32,343 bases of DNA from Paracoccaceae bacterium (GTDB lineage Bacteria > Pseudomonadota > Alphaproteobacteria > Rhodobacterales > Rhodobacteraceae). Numbering within the stretch: position 1 is the first letter of the stretch; every line of letters starts with the position of its first letter. The position numbers and the translations under genes are program-made. Of the stretch, positions 1-8,534 are shown piece by piece. Below the pieces are notes generated by a model that was given only the letters and a program-made list of their open reading frames with translations, made no database searches and was not told the DNA's origin. The DNA lies in NCBI GenBank assembly GCA_024226455.1, contig JAAELR010000299.1:1-32343 (forward strand), read 5' to 3'.

Positions 1-2
1 CG

Positions 3-533
3 GCGGCCGAACCGCATATGGACCGGGGCAAGACCGTGCTGATCGACCTGTCACCGGGGGCTGGCGCCAACCCGGCGCACCCCTCGGTCGCCCGCCGGCC
101 TGAGATCATACACGGGCTGCGCAACCTGGTGCAGAATGCGGTAGATTTCGCCGAAACCTCGGTCTGGGTCGATGCGGTCTGGACCGCCGACAATATCCAG
201 ATCCGCATCATCGACGACGGGCGCGGCTATCCGCATGACCTGCTGGGCCGGATCGGCGACCCGTTCGTGCGCCGTCGCAAGACCCGGCAAGAACGCGAAA
301 AACGCCCCGAATACGAAGGCATGGGGCTGGGGTTGTTCATCGCCAAGACGCTGCTTGAACGATCCGGCGCCGAGCTGACCTTTGCCAACGGCAACGACCC
401 GGTGACCGCCCGCAGCCTGCCAGGCTCCCGCAGCGGCGCGATTGTCGAGGTGGTCTGGCCACGCGCCCTGATCAGCCCCAGCTCCGAAGAAAGCGGTGGG
501 GGACTGGGCGAAAACCGCCCGATCGAGGCGTGA
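3..533 (+). CDS. regB: Histidine kinase C-terminus, RegB/ActS/PrrB-like (partial)
   Basis: The reading frame is open from the first bases of the window, so only the C-terminal ATPase part of a sensor kinase is present. The HATPase boxes appear in order: N box (NLVQNAVDFA), G1 (DDGRGYP), F box (GDPFVRRR) and G2 (GMGLGLFIAKTLLE). The G2 region followed by RSGAELTFANG matches, from memory, the end of RegB/ActS/PrrB redox kinases, which control photosynthesis, respiration and CO2 or nitrogen fixation genes with the regulator RegA. The sensor, membrane and phospho-acceptor His parts lie outside the window, so the RegB assignment rests on the tail and on the following PAS gene, a neighbour I recall from Rhodobacteraceae. 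Kinase identity is sure; the subfamily is probable. Confidence 0.8.
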   Translation, partial: AAEPHMDRGKTVLIDLSPGAGANPAHPSVARRPEIIHGLRNLVQNAVDFAETSVWVDAVWTADNIQIRIIDDGRGYPHDLLGRIGDPFVRRRKTRQEREKRPEYEGMGLGLFIAKTLLERSGAELTFANGNDPVTARSLPGSRSGAIVEVVWPRALISPSSEESGGGLGENRPIEA

Positions 534-541
534 ACTTGGGC

Positions 542-557
542 TTAACCTCGCTTTAAC
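542..557 (+). promoter_or_regulatory. CtrA-type box, TTAA-N7-TTAAC
   Basis: The sequence reads TTAA, seven bases (CCTCGCT), then TTAAC, an exact match to the alphaproteobacterial CtrA consensus TTAA-N7-TTAA. It lies in the 66-bp gap between the kinase and the PAS gene, 43 bp before that gene's ATG, where a promoter element is expected. The match is seen directly; CtrA control of the PAS gene is inferred. Confidence 0.55.
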
Positions 558-599
558 TTAGCGCAACATATCCTTGACCCGTATCGAAAAAGGCGGGCC

Positions 600-2153
600 A
601 TGACGTTTGACATGCTCTCACTTGCGCAGGCGGCCTGGATCTTGCTTGCCGGGGTCGCCGTCGCATTCGCGGCGCTCTGGCTGGTGACGCGGCACACGCA
701 GTGGCGGGCCGGGTCCTGCGCCGCCTCTGACCAGCCTGACATTGCCTTTCTGTTCCGGGCGGGCGAACTGGTCGATGCCTCCGACGCCGCCTGGAGGCTT
801 TTCGATTTCACCGAACCGGACGGTAGCGACCTCGACCGCATTGCCTGCCTTCTGGCACCACGCTTCGCCGGGCTGGCAGAGCATCTTGGCACCGGAACCC
901 AAGAAGCCAAACTGGCCTCGCAGGACGGCCGGTCCCGGCTTTGCCTGGCCGCTGAACGGGGCAACCTTCGCATCACCTTGCGCGACCTTGCCCCGCTCAA
1001 GGCAGGACCGTCACTCGACCGGCACAGCCTTGCCGTGCTGGCCGACGAGCTGACGATGCTTCGCAGGCTCTGCGGCAATGCACCCTACCCGGTTTGGCGC
1101 CAGGACGCCGATGGGCAGGTGACCTGGTGCAACACCGAATGCCGCGCACTCGGCGCTTGCCTGCACTCCGGTAAATCCACGTCCGCCCCGCAACGGTCTA
1201 TCTTCGCCGACGAGCCGGCGCCCGGAGACGGGCCCGGCGTTCGCCGCGTGTCACTGAACCTGCCGAACGAGGCAGAGCCCCGATGGTTCGAACTGCAAAC
1301 CGACCGGATCGCCGATGACCTGCTGGTCACCGCGCTGCCGGCCGACAGGATCGTGCGCGCAGAGCGCAGCCTTTCCGATTTCATCCAGACCCTGACGCAG
1401 ACTTTCGCCCATCTCAATGTCGGGCTGGCGGTGTTCGGACGCAACCGTGAACTGGCTGTGTTCAACCCCGCGCTGACCGATCTGCTGGGCCTGCAGCCAG
1501 AGTACCTGATCTCCCGTCCGACGTTGTTCCAGGTCTTCGACCGCCTGCGCGAGCGGCGCATGGTGCCCGAGACCAAGGATTACAAATCCTGGCGCCGGCG
1601 CATGACCGCGCTAGAGGTCGCGGCTGCCGACGGTGCCTACTCGGAAACCTGGAGCCTGGTCGACGGCCGCACCTTCCGCGTCACCGGCCGGCCGCACCCA
1701 GAGGGCGCGGTGGCGTTCCTGTTCGAGGACATCAGCGCCGAGATCTCGCTGGAACGCAAGTTTCGCGCCAAGCTGCAACTCGAGCGGGCGGTGATCGACA
1801 GTGTCGAAGAGGCCATCGCCGTCTTCACTCCGCCGGGCAGACTGGCCCTGTCGAACCGGGCCTACGCAGCGCTGTGGCAGATCGAGGCAGCGGGCCAGGA
1901 AGCCGAGCCGAATTTCATCGAAGCCTCGCGCATCTGGCAGAAACACAGCGTTCCGACGCCGGTCTGGGGCGATGCGCGTGATTTCTCGGCAACGATCAGC
2001 GAAAGGTCGAACTGGACCGCCGATGTGCGCTTGCGCGATGGTCGGACCCTGTGCTGCCGGTTCGATGCCTTGCCGGGCGGCTTTACGTTGGCAGGGTTCT
2101 CGGAACCGCTCACCCTGGCCCTTCCGGCGCCGTCCAAATCGCTCAGCGCTTAG
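600..2153 (+). CDS. Membrane-anchored PAS-domain signalling protein
   Basis: This 517-residue protein starts with a short periplasmic stub and one membrane helix (about residues 9-28, [17 protein letters not shown]). The rest is cytoplasmic and carries PAS-like repeats, clearest at about 265-375 ([21 protein letters not shown] ... [18 protein letters not shown]) and 395-500 ([29 protein letters not shown]). The connector [14 protein letters not shown] is the usual PAS-to-helix junction. No kinase, GGDEF, EAL or HTH domain follows, so it is a PAS-only sensor or scaffold. The GGCGGG just before the ATG can serve as ribosome site. It follows the RegB-like kinase in the same direction, behind a full CtrA box. 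Its ligand and partner are unknown. Confidence 0.75.
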   Translation: MTFDMLSLAQAAWILLAGVAVAFAALWLVTRHTQWRAGSCAASDQPDIAFLFRAGELVDASDAAWRLFDFTEPDGSDLDRIACLLAPRFAGLAEHLGTGTQEAKLASQDGRSRLCLAAERGNLRITLRDLAPLKAGPSLDRHSLAVLADELTMLRRLCGNAPYPVWRQDADGQVTWCNTECRALGACLHSGKSTSAPQRSIFADEPAPGDGPGVRRVSLNLPNEAEPRWFELQTDRIADDLLVTALPADRIVRAERSLSDFIQTLTQTFAHLNVGLAVFGRNRELAVFNPALTDLLGLQPEYLISRPTLFQVFDRLRERRMVPETKDYKSWRRRMTALEVAAADGAYSETWSLVDGRTFRVTGRPHPEGAVAFLFEDISAEISLERKFRAKLQLERAVIDSVEEAIAVFTPPGRLALSNRAYAALWQIEAAGQEAEPNFIEASRIWQKHSVPTPVWGDARDFSATISERSNWTADVRLRDGRTLCCRFDALPGGFTLAGFSEPLTLALPAPSKSLSA

Positions 2154-2221
2154 GCGGCACGGGTGTTTATCTTGCCGGTGGGCTCCTGTATGACGCGCTC
2201 CATTGCCTTCGGAGACGCCAG

Positions 2222-3403
2222 ATGCCGGCCACCACACCGATCACCCAGGATGTCCGTGCCATCCCGCGCAACCTGCCCGAGGACGGGCGGGCGAACCTTG
2301 TCGGCCAGACCCGCAAGTGCCTGCTCGAAACGCTGATTGCCGCCGGTACGCCGGAAAGACAGGCCAGGATGCGCGTCGGCCAGATCTGGCAATGGATCTA
2401 CCACTGGGGTGCGCGCGATTTTGCGGCGATGACCAATCTGGCCAAGGACTACCGCGCCATGCTGGCCGACCGGTTCGAGATCGCCGTGCCCGAACTTGTC
2501 AGCCGTCACGTCTCGGACGACGGCACCCGGAAATACCTGGTACGCATCGCCGGCGGACATGAGGTCGAGGTGGTCTATATACCCGAAACCGACCGCGGCA
2601 CGCTGTGCATCTCGTCTCAGGTCGGCTGCACGCTGACCTGTTCCTTCTGCCACACCGGCACCCAGAAACTGGTGCGCAACCTGACCGCCGGCGAAATCGT
2701 CGGTCAGATCATGCTGGCCCGCGACGATCTGAACGAATGGCCCGAGCCGGGCGAGGGCACGGGCGCCCGTCCCCGCCTGATCTCGAATATCGTGCTGATG
2801 GGCATGGGAGAGCCGCTCTACAATTTCGACGCGGTGCGCGACGCGATGCAGATCGCCATGGATGGCGAGGGCATCTCTCTGTCGCGCCGCCGCATCACCC
2901 TGTCGACCAGCGGCGTGGTGCCCGAAATCGCCCGCACCGCCGAGGAAATCGGCTGCCTTCTGGCGGTCAGCTTTCACGCCACAACCGACGAGGTTCGCAA
3001 CCGGCTGGTGCCGATCAACAAGCGCTGGAACATCGCCGAATTGCTGGATGCCCTGCGCGCCTATCCGAAACTCAGCAACTCTGAGAGGATCACCTTCGAA
3101 TACGTGATGCTGAAAGGCGTCAACGACAGCGACCAGGACGCCCGGCGGCTGGTGAAGCTGATCCAGGGCATCCCCGCCAAGATCAACCTGATCCCGTTCA
3201 ACGAATGGCCCGGTGCGCCTTATCTGCGCTCTGACCGGGAACGGATCGAGGCCTTCGCCCACATCGTCTACCAGGCCGGCTATGCCAGCCCCATCCGTAC
3301 CCCGCGTGGCGAGGACATCATGGCCGCCTGCGGCCAATTGAAATCGGCCACCGAACGGGGGCGAAGATCGAATGCGCAGATAGCGGCGCAAAGCCGGTCT
3401 TAA
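2222..3403 (+). CDS. rlmN: RlmN, 23S rRNA A2503 / tRNA A37 C2-methyltransferase
   Basis: RlmN is a radical-SAM enzyme that methylates C2 of A2503 in 23S rRNA and of A37 in some tRNAs. The protein has 393 residues from the ATG at 2222. The frame is open further upstream, but that part overlaps the PAS gene and does not look like RlmN. The cluster-binding CxxxCxxC is C136-C140-C143 (GCTLTCSFC), followed by [11 protein letters not shown]. Other marks are [23 protein letters not shown] and LNPFN-type LIPFNEWPG. The second essential cysteine, which becomes the methyl carrier, is C370 in AACGQL. All catalytic residues are present and the length is normal. The stop codon forms part of a CtrA-like half box before the next gene. 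Confidence 0.96.
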   Translation: MPATTPITQDVRAIPRNLPEDGRANLVGQTRKCLLETLIAAGTPERQARMRVGQIWQWIYHWGARDFAAMTNLAKDYRAMLADRFEIAVPELVSRHVSDDGTRKYLVRIAGGHEVEVVYIPETDRGTLCISSQVGCTLTCSFCHTGTQKLVRNLTAGEIVGQIMLARDDLNEWPEPGEGTGARPRLISNIVLMGMGEPLYNFDAVRDAMQIAMDGEGISLSRRRITLSTSGVVPEIARTAEEIGCLLAVSFHATTDEVRNRLVPINKRWNIAELLDALRAYPKLSNSERITFEYVMLKGVNDSDQDARRLVKLIQGIPAKINLIPFNEWPGAPYLRSDRERIEAFAHIVYQAGYASPIRTPRGEDIMAACGQLKSATERGRRSNAQIAAQSRS

Positions 3404-3438
3404 CCCGGCATTTACCTTGTTGGCGCAGAACTGACCGC

Positions 3439-3831
3439 ATGAAACGAGAGATCGACCTGGCTCCGGCCACATGGGCGGCGTTATCGCAGGTTTCCTCCGC
3501 AGAGGGCACGGCCATCGATGCGCTTGTCGCCGATGCGGTCCACCGAGACCTGTATCGCCGAACCCGAGCGAGGAAGGCCGAAAGGCCTGATGAGCGGCTC
3601 ATCGCCGATGACTTCGCTTTCTCGTCGACGTGGGAGGATCTGCAGGCCAGGCTTGACGCCAAAGGCTACTGGCTGATGAAATCCGGGGCCGGGCTGGCGG
3701 TTTGCGACAAGAGCAATGGATGCCGGGTCTGCAAGGCCTCCGACCTGGGCAACAGCCATGCTCGCCTGGCCCGCAAGCTTGGTACCGCCTTTCCCGGACA
3801 CACCCATCCGCAGGCCATCGGTGCTGTCTAG
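3439..3831 (+). CDS. Small protein with relaxase-like C-terminal motif
   Basis: This 130-residue protein is soluble, with no signal peptide or membrane segment. The N-terminal part (about 1-35, MKREIDLAPATWAALSQVSS) could be a short helical dimerisation or ribbon-helix-helix-like unit. The C-terminal part (about 56-125) has WEDLQARLDAKGYWL, GAGLAVCD, CKASDLG and FPGHTHP. From memory this order resembles the tail module of some alphaproteobacterial relaxase/MobA-like proteins, but no relaxase catalytic motif is present. Codons around 3568-3603 contain a sequence like the right half of the dispersed palindromic repeat, read as RKAERPDERLIA. The stop overlaps the stop of the convergent LOG gene in the tetranucleotide CTAG. 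Function unknown. Confidence 0.65.
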   Translation: MKREIDLAPATWAALSQVSSAEGTAIDALVADAVHRDLYRRTRARKAERPDERLIADDFAFSSTWEDLQARLDAKGYWLMKSGAGLAVCDKSNGCRVCKASDLGNSHARLARKLGTAFPGHTHPQAIGAV

Positions 3832-4637
3832 CCGGCCCATCCATCGATTGCCGCCAGCGCCTCTTCAGCCGTCTCGACAAAACGGAAAAGCTCCAGATCG
3901 CTCTCGGATATCGTTCCGGCATCCGCCAGCGCCTCCCAGTTGACGATACCGCGCCAGAATGCCTCGCCAAACAGGATCACCGGGATCGCCTGCATCTTTC
4001 TCGTTTGGATCAGGGTCAGCGTTTCAAACAGTTCATCCAGTGTGCCAAATCCGCCCGGAAAGCCCACCACGGCCCGCGCCCGCAGCAGGAAATGCATCTT
4101 TCGGATGCCGAAATAGTGGAAGTTGAAACACAAGTCAGGCGTCACGAATTCGTTCGGCGCCTGCTCGTGCGGAAGCACTATATTCAGCCCGATCGACACG
4201 CCACCGGCCTCTGCCGCACCGCGGTTGCCGGCCTCCATCACTCCCGGTCCCCCGCCGGTGACGATGACATTCTCGCGGTCGTTGCCGAGATTGCTCTCTG
4301 TCACCATTCGGGCAAAGCGTCGCGCCTCGTCATAGTACCGGCTCAGCTCTGCCAATGTCTCAGTCCGCGCGCCCGCCCTGGCCTCGGGCCGAGGGATACG
4401 CGAGCCGCCGAACAGAACGATGGTCGATTTTACCCCGTATTCGGCCTGCAGCATTTCGGGCTTCAGCAGCTCCAGTTGCAGCCGCACCGGGCGCAGTTCA
4501 TCCCGGCACAGGAATTCCGCGTCGTTGAATGCCAGCCGGTAGGCCGACGCTCGCGTCTGGGCCGTATCGGGAATGTCCTGCCAGGTCTCGATATCCTGGT
4601 GGGCGTCCGGAAAGGGGGCGATGCGGTCGTCTTTCAT
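3828..4637 (-). CDS. LOG-family (TIGR00730-type) Rossmann-fold protein
   Basis: The 269-residue protein carries the LOG signature: TGGGPGVMEAGNRGA at about 127-141 and PGGFGTLDELFE at about 194-205. These bind the nucleotide phosphate and hold the catalytic residues. Characterised LOG proteins are 5'-phosphoribohydrolases that release bases from nucleoside monophosphates (cytokinin activation in plants and some bacteria; purine nucleotide turnover elsewhere). The family was once mislabelled lysine decarboxylase. The N-terminal 65 residues are an extra helical extension seen in longer bacterial members. The substrate cannot be read from sequence. It is divergently transcribed from the dehydratase gene across a 77-bp gap. 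Confidence 0.88.
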   Translation of the reverse strand: MKDDRIAPFPDAHQDIETWQDIPDTAQTRASAYRLAFNDAEFLCRDELRPVRLQLELLKPEMLQAEYGVKSTIVLFGGSRIPRPEARAGARTETLAELSRYYDEARRFARMVTESNLGNDRENVIVTGGGPGVMEAGNRGAAEAGGVSIGLNIVLPHEQAPNEFVTPDLCFNFHYFGIRKMHFLLRARAVVGFPGGFGTLDELFETLTLIQTRKMQAIPVILFGEAFWRGIVNWEALADAGTISESDLELFRFVETAEEALAAIDGWAG

Positions 4638-4714
4638 TGTGGATCTTCCCTGCTTGCACGTTTCAACCAGCCCTATAGGGTCCGCACCTGCATTGCCAGA
4701 AACCGGAGCATGGG

Positions 4715-5704
4715 ATGGACTGGAAAGCCGATATCGACGCCGCCGCCTTGCGGATACATGACCACATCTTACGCACGCCCACCGCGCGGGTGAATGGCTT
4801 CGGTCTGGATCGCGCCATCGAGATGAAGTTCGAGCAGACCCAGCACACCGGCAGTTTCAAGGTGCGCGGCGCGTTCAATTCGATGTTGGCCACCGATGCA
4901 CCCGTTGCCGGCTATGTTGCCGCTTCGGGCGGCAACCATGGCGCCGCGGTGGCCCACGCAGCGCGGGCACTGGGGCGACGGGCACATATCTTTGTGCCGG
5001 AAATGGCAGGCCCCGCCAAGATCGCGCTGATCAGATCCACGGGCGCCGAGTTGACCGTGGTCCCCGGCGACTATTCCGGGGCTCTGCGGGCGGCGCAGGG
5101 CTATGAGGCAAGGACCGGTGCCGCCCAGATCCACGCCTATGATGCGCCGCTGACCGTGGCCGGGCAGGGCACCTGCCTGCGGGAATGGGAAGAGCAGGGG
5201 CTAGAGGCCGACACGGTGCTGATTGCAGTCGGCGGTGGCGGACTGATCGGTGGCGCGCTGGCCTGGCTGCAGGGTCGCCGCAAGGTGGTGGCGGTCGAGC
5301 CCGAGACCGCGGCCACGCTGCACAGCGCGCTCGCCGCGGGTCCCGACACGCAAGTCGAGGCTTCCGGCATCGCCGCCAACGCGCTGGGCGCGCGGCGTAT
5401 CGGGCGGATCTGCCACCGGCTTGCCACGCAATACGCAACAAACTCGATCCTCGTCCCCGATGACGCCATCGCCGACGCCCAGCGATTGCTCTGGTGTGAA
5501 CGCCGTCAGCTTGTCGAACCGGCGGGGGCGGCGGCTCTGGCGGCGCTGACTTGGGGCGCTTATCGGCCCGGCCCGGGCGAGAAAGTCGCGGTCCTGGTCT
5601 GCGGCGCCAACCCCGAACCCGACCCTTTTGCGCAAGCTGGGCAATTGCCGGCCGCGGGCCAACCGACTATAGGGGCGGCGACCCGAGATATCAGCCGAGA
5701 GTGA
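4715..5704 (+). CDS. Threonine/serine dehydratase-like PLP enzyme
   Basis: This 329-residue fold-type II PLP enzyme shows the PLP lysine K49 in [12 protein letters not shown], the substrate loop [13 protein letters not shown] at about 70-82, and the phosphate-binding loop GGGGLIGG at 173-180. Members deaminate threonine or serine to 2-oxo acids; some are racemases or act on hydroxyaspartate. No ACT regulatory domain follows, so it is the short catabolic-type form rather than biosynthetic IlvA. The last 25 residues (after [10 protein letters not shown]) are low in similarity to the family and overlap a promoter-like sequence for dapD. Substrate not assignable here. Confidence 0.85.
   Translation: MDWKADIDAAALRIHDHILRTPTARVNGFGLDRAIEMKFEQTQHTGSFKVRGAFNSMLATDAPVAGYVAASGGNHGAAVAHAARALGRRAHIFVPEMAGPAKIALIRSTGAELTVVPGDYSGALRAAQGYEARTGAAQIHAYDAPLTVAGQGTCLREWEEQGLEADTVLIAVGGGGLIGGALAWLQGRRKVVAVEPETAATLHSALAAGPDTQVEASGIAANALGARRIGRICHRLATQYATNSILVPDDAIADAQRLLWCERRQLVEPAGAAALAALTWGAYRPGPGEKVAVLVCGANPEPDPFAQAGQLPAAGQPTIGAATRDISRE
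5645..5673 (+). promoter_or_regulatory. Candidate sigma-70-type promoter of dapD
   Basis: TTGCCG at 5645-5650 and TATAGG at 5668-5673 are separated by exactly 17 bp, inside the 3' end of the dehydratase gene. The predicted start of transcription is near 5680, about 30 bp before the dapD ATG. This would give dapD its own transcript besides read-through. Match is by eye only. Confidence 0.4.
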
Positions 5705-5709
5705 CCAAC

Positions 5710-6537
5710 ATGTCCAACGCCCAGCTAGAGATTGCCATCGACGCCGCCTGGGAAGAGCGCGACGCGATCACGCCTTCAACCGGTGGCGAAACCCGTGACG
5801 CCATCGATGAAACCCTGAACGCGCTCGATTCAGGCACGTTGCGGGTGGCCGAGAAACAGGAGAATGGCGATTGGCATGTGAACCAGTGGGCCAAGAAGGC
5901 GGTGCTCTTGGGGTTCCGGCTGAAGGATATGGAACAGCACGATGGCGGCCCGCAGGGCGGTCACTGGTGGGACAAGGTCGACAGCAAGTTCAAGGGCTGG
6001 GGCGACAATGAATGGGGTGCCGCCGGGTTTCGCGCAGTGCCGAACTGCATCGTGCGCAAGTCAGCATTCATCGCGCCGGGCGTGGTGCTGATGCCGAGCT
6101 TCGTGAACCTCGGTGCCTATGTTGACGAGGGCACCATGGTCGACACCTGGGCCACCGTCGGCAGCTGCGCCCAGATCGGCAGGAATGTGCATCTGTCCGG
6201 CGGCGTCGGCATCGGCGGCGTGCTGGAGCCGATGCAGGCCGGGCCGACCATCATCGAGGACAATTGCTTCATCGGTGCGCGGTCGGAAGTGGTCGAGGGC
6301 TGTATCGTCCGCGAGGGTTCGGTATTGGGCATGGGAGTCTATGTCGGCCAGTCCACCAAGATCGTCGACCGCGACACCGGCGAGGTGATGTATGGCGAGG
6401 TGCCGCCCTATTCGGTGGTCGTCTCGGGCACCATGCCGTCGAAAAACAACATCAACCTCTACTGCGCGGTGATCGTCAAGCGCGTCGACGCACGGACCCG
6501 GTCGAAGACCGGGATCAACGAGCTGCTGCGCGACTAA
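5710..6537 (+). CDS. dapD: DapD, tetrahydrodipicolinate N-succinyltransferase
   Basis: DapD transfers succinyl from succinyl-CoA to tetrahydrodipicolinate in the succinylase branch of diaminopimelate/lysine synthesis. The protein has 275 residues, the usual family length, starting at the ATG at 5710 (a GTG three codons earlier at 5701 is possible). The C-terminal half is a left-handed beta-helix of hexapeptide repeats ([33 protein letters not shown], then [10 protein letters not shown]). The helical N-terminal domain and the C-terminal [10 protein letters not shown] are typical. Its product feeds a transaminase and then DapE, encoded 6 kb downstream. A terminator-like hairpin fused to a palindromic repeat follows. 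Confidence 0.97.
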   Translation: MSNAQLEIAIDAAWEERDAITPSTGGETRDAIDETLNALDSGTLRVAEKQENGDWHVNQWAKKAVLLGFRLKDMEQHDGGPQGGHWWDKVDSKFKGWGDNEWGAAGFRAVPNCIVRKSAFIAPGVVLMPSFVNLGAYVDEGTMVDTWATVGSCAQIGRNVHLSGGVGIGGVLEPMQAGPTIIEDNCFIGARSEVVEGCIVREGSVLGMGVYVGQSTKIVDRDTGEVMYGEVPPYSVVVSGTMPSKNNINLYCAVIVKRVDARTRSKTGINELLRD

Positions 6538-6545
6538 ATGCCTTT

Positions 6546-6581
6546 CCGGAGGGGCCGCTCATCGGTCCCTCCGGCCCCTTT
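6546..6581 (+). terminator. Terminator-like hairpin after dapD
   Basis: A perfect 8-bp stem (CCGGAGGG at 6546-6553 with CCCTCCGG at 6567-6574) encloses a 13-nt loop and is followed by CCCCTTTT. It lies 8 bp after the dapD stop. The loop carries the left arm (CCGCTCATCGG) of palindromic repeat copy A, so terminator and repeat are interlaced. Confidence 0.55.
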
Positions 6582-6645
6582 TCGCGCGGCCCGGCGTTCG
6601 GGCGCGACGGTCGCGAGAAGAGCCCGGAAGGGCTCGACAAGCGCC
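6553..6645 (+). repeat. Dispersed palindromic repeat, copy A
   Basis: This copy lies between the convergent ends of dapD and the lipoprotein gene. The left arm is CCGCTCATCGG (6555-6565). The right half has the inner hairpin GAGCCC-GGAA-GGGCTC (6620-6635) and the right arm CGACAAGCGCC. The outer arm pairing is imperfect here, while the inner stem of 6 bp is perfect with a GGAA loop. Confidence 0.7.
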
Positions 6646-6656
6646 TGCCCCGCAAC

Positions 6657-7211
6657 CTAGGGTAGCTGCACCAGCGTCACGAATGCATCCTTCGGAGCGG
6701 TCGCCGGATCGACCAGGTCAACCAGCGGGATCGAAACCATGGCGGTGGTGCCGTCATCGGAAACATCGCCGGTGGTCTCGACGATCTCGGCGCCGCGGAC
6801 CCGGAACACAAAGTTGTGGCCGACCAGCATCTCGCGCATCTCTGCGTCGTCGCCGGCGCCGGCGGCGTCCTTGGTCAATACGGCCAGATCCACGGTTACC
6901 CGCACCTGGTCGGAACCGACACGCTCGATCGTCATGCCCTCTTCCATCTCGAACTCGCCCTCGCCAGAGACGATCTCGTCGATCGTTCCGCTAGAGGTGA
7001 CAACGCACAGGAATTCGGTATCCGACAGCGACGGCACCCCGTCTTCGCACATCGCCTCGGGCGATTGGCCGAACATGTCGAAGGTTTCACGCGACATTCG
7101 CATTTCGGCGGTCGCAGTGCCGGCGTTAGAGCCGGTGAAGTCGAACATCATGTCGACGTCGATACATCCCGTCAGCAATAGCAGTGACGAAAACAAGGCA
7201 GCACGGAACAT
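6657..7211 (-). CDS. Exported lipoprotein, possibly LppM/DUF3153-like
   Basis: The 184-residue protein begins MFRAALFSSLLLLTGC, a lipoprotein signal with lipobox LLTGC and lipidated Cys16. The mature part starts IDVDMMFDFTGSNAGTATAEMRMSRE, a beta-rich pattern that, from memory, resembles LppM/DUF3153 domains. Two further cysteines (in MCEDG and FLCVV) could form a disulfide. A GGAGA ribosome site precedes the ATG. It is downstream of the broken channel gene on the same strand, with a 116-bp gap. No function is known to me. Confidence 0.75.
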   Translation of the reverse strand: MFRAALFSSLLLLTGCIDVDMMFDFTGSNAGTATAEMRMSRETFDMFGQSPEAMCEDGVPSLSDTEFLCVVTSSGTIDEIVSGEGEFEMEEGMTIERVGSDQVRVTVDLAVLTKDAAGAGDDAEMREMLVGHNFVFRVRGAEIVETTGDVSDDGTTAMVSIPLVDLVDPATAPKDAFVTLVQLP

Positions 7212-7327
7212 GGGAAATCTCCATTCAGAGGTTGATCGACTGCCAAGTTAACCGTTTTGCGCCGAATGCAAAGACCAAGGACCCTTTGCCACACCCCCCC
7301 GGAATGCGCCGGGCGGACCACCCTGTC

Positions 7328-8396
7328 TCAGCGCATGTGCCCGAACCACTTTTCGACCAGTTGCCCATATGCGCCGGACTCTTTCAGCCCCAGAAGCGCG
7401 CGGTTGATCGGCTCGCGCATGGCACTGCCCTGGGGCAGCGCGATGCCGTAATTCTCTGGCCGATAGACCCGATCCAGCAACCTCGCCCCACCCCTGGGTG
7501 GTCACGTAGTGCGCCAGAATCGGCCCGTCGAACACCACCGCGTCCAGCGTGCCGGTCTCGAAGGCACTGATCAGTTCGGCAAGGCTGTCGTGGGTCAGAT
7601 GCGGAACGTTGCGGGCCTCCAGAAAGGCGCTGGAGGTAGACCCGGTGGTGGTGGCCACCTTGCGGCCATCCAGATCCTCCAGTGACTCGATCGGGCCGGA
7701 GATTGCCTCGACGGTCAGCGAAGCGGTAATGTTGGCCACGAAGATCGACACCACGAACAGGCTGGAGATCACCATGATCACGCCCAGCAGCCGCCCCATG
7801 ATCGAGCGCGGCAACCGCTCCTCGAAGCCGCCATTGACCACCAGGTTCAGCGCCCACCAGAAGGCCGGGAACATGGCCTCACGCCCGGACCGGTCGAAAT
7901 AGGGTTCACCGCGCCGCTCGAAAAACCACATCAGCATACCCAGCACAAAGAGCGCCGCAAACGCGGCCAGCACCGCCAGCAACAGATCATAGCTGAACAC
8001 CGCGGCCCAGATACTGGCCCCGCCGCTGCCGCCCATCACCATGATCTGCAGCCCGCTCTCGAATATGGGCTGGCTGAAATCCATCACCTTCTCGCGCGCC
8101 GAGGTGATCGAGATATTGGCGACGGCGCCGTCCACCGTTCCGGCCTCGACCGCGCCCAGCATCTGGGGGAAACTGTCGGACCAGCGAAACTGGATCTCGC
8201 GGCCCAGTTCTTCGGCGACGGTCCGCATCAGGTCGATGCTGAATCCCGTGGGCTGTCCGTTTTCGAGATAGGCGAAGGGCGGGCGCTCGATGGTATTGAA
8301 GACCAGCGCGCCCTGCTGAGCCCAAACGGCACCCGCAGTCAACGCGGCCCAGAGCGCGGCCAGTACAAATGCAAATCTGCGCAAAAGTATCCCCAT
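7328..8396 (-). pseudogene. Ionotropic glutamate receptor-like channel, frameshifted
   Basis: The order is signal peptide (1-26), solute-binding lobe, membrane helix (about 130-160), re-entrant/pore stretch, second helix ending VANITASLTVE (about 222-232), then the second half of the binding domain. This split binding domain with an inserted pore is the plan of prokaryotic glutamate-receptor channels such as GluR0. The ligand residues typical of amino-acid binding are visible: Arg in SAREKVMDFSQP and Asp in VVFDGP. The K-channel-like TVGYG filter is absent (pore reads ALNLVVNGGFEERLP). The frame breaks in a run of four C (7486-7489). Dropping one base restores QGWARLLDRVYRPENYGIALP ... LVEKWFGHMR and a 355-residue product ending at 7328. 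As written, translation would run to 7248 with an unrelated tail. Either a true mutation or a homopolymer sequencing error. Confidence 0.75.
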
Positions 8397-8534
8397 GCTT
8401 TTGCCGTCGCCTCCGGCAACGGCCTAAACTGCGGCGCGGCGCCTGCCAAGAAAAAGCCGCCCCCGGGCCCCGATCTGCTGGACGCCGGGCGCCAATGTCG
8501 CCAAAGACTGGGCGGGAAAGGGCAGGGGATTGCC

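Noticed and set aside
2150-3472. 440-codon open frame antisense to rlmN
   Set aside because: It mirrors the rlmN frame, as expected in GC-rich DNA. Its product is rich in His, Gly and Asp with no domain, and RlmN on the other strand is certain.
4654-4680. Promoter TTGCAC...TATAGG for the dehydratase gene, and palindrome CCCTATAGGG
   Set aside because: The spacer is only 14 bp, too short for a standard promoter, and a 10-bp palindrome is weak evidence alone.
3702-4793. 363-codon open frame antisense to the LOG gene
   Set aside because: It spans two genes and an intergenic gap and encodes no recognisable protein.
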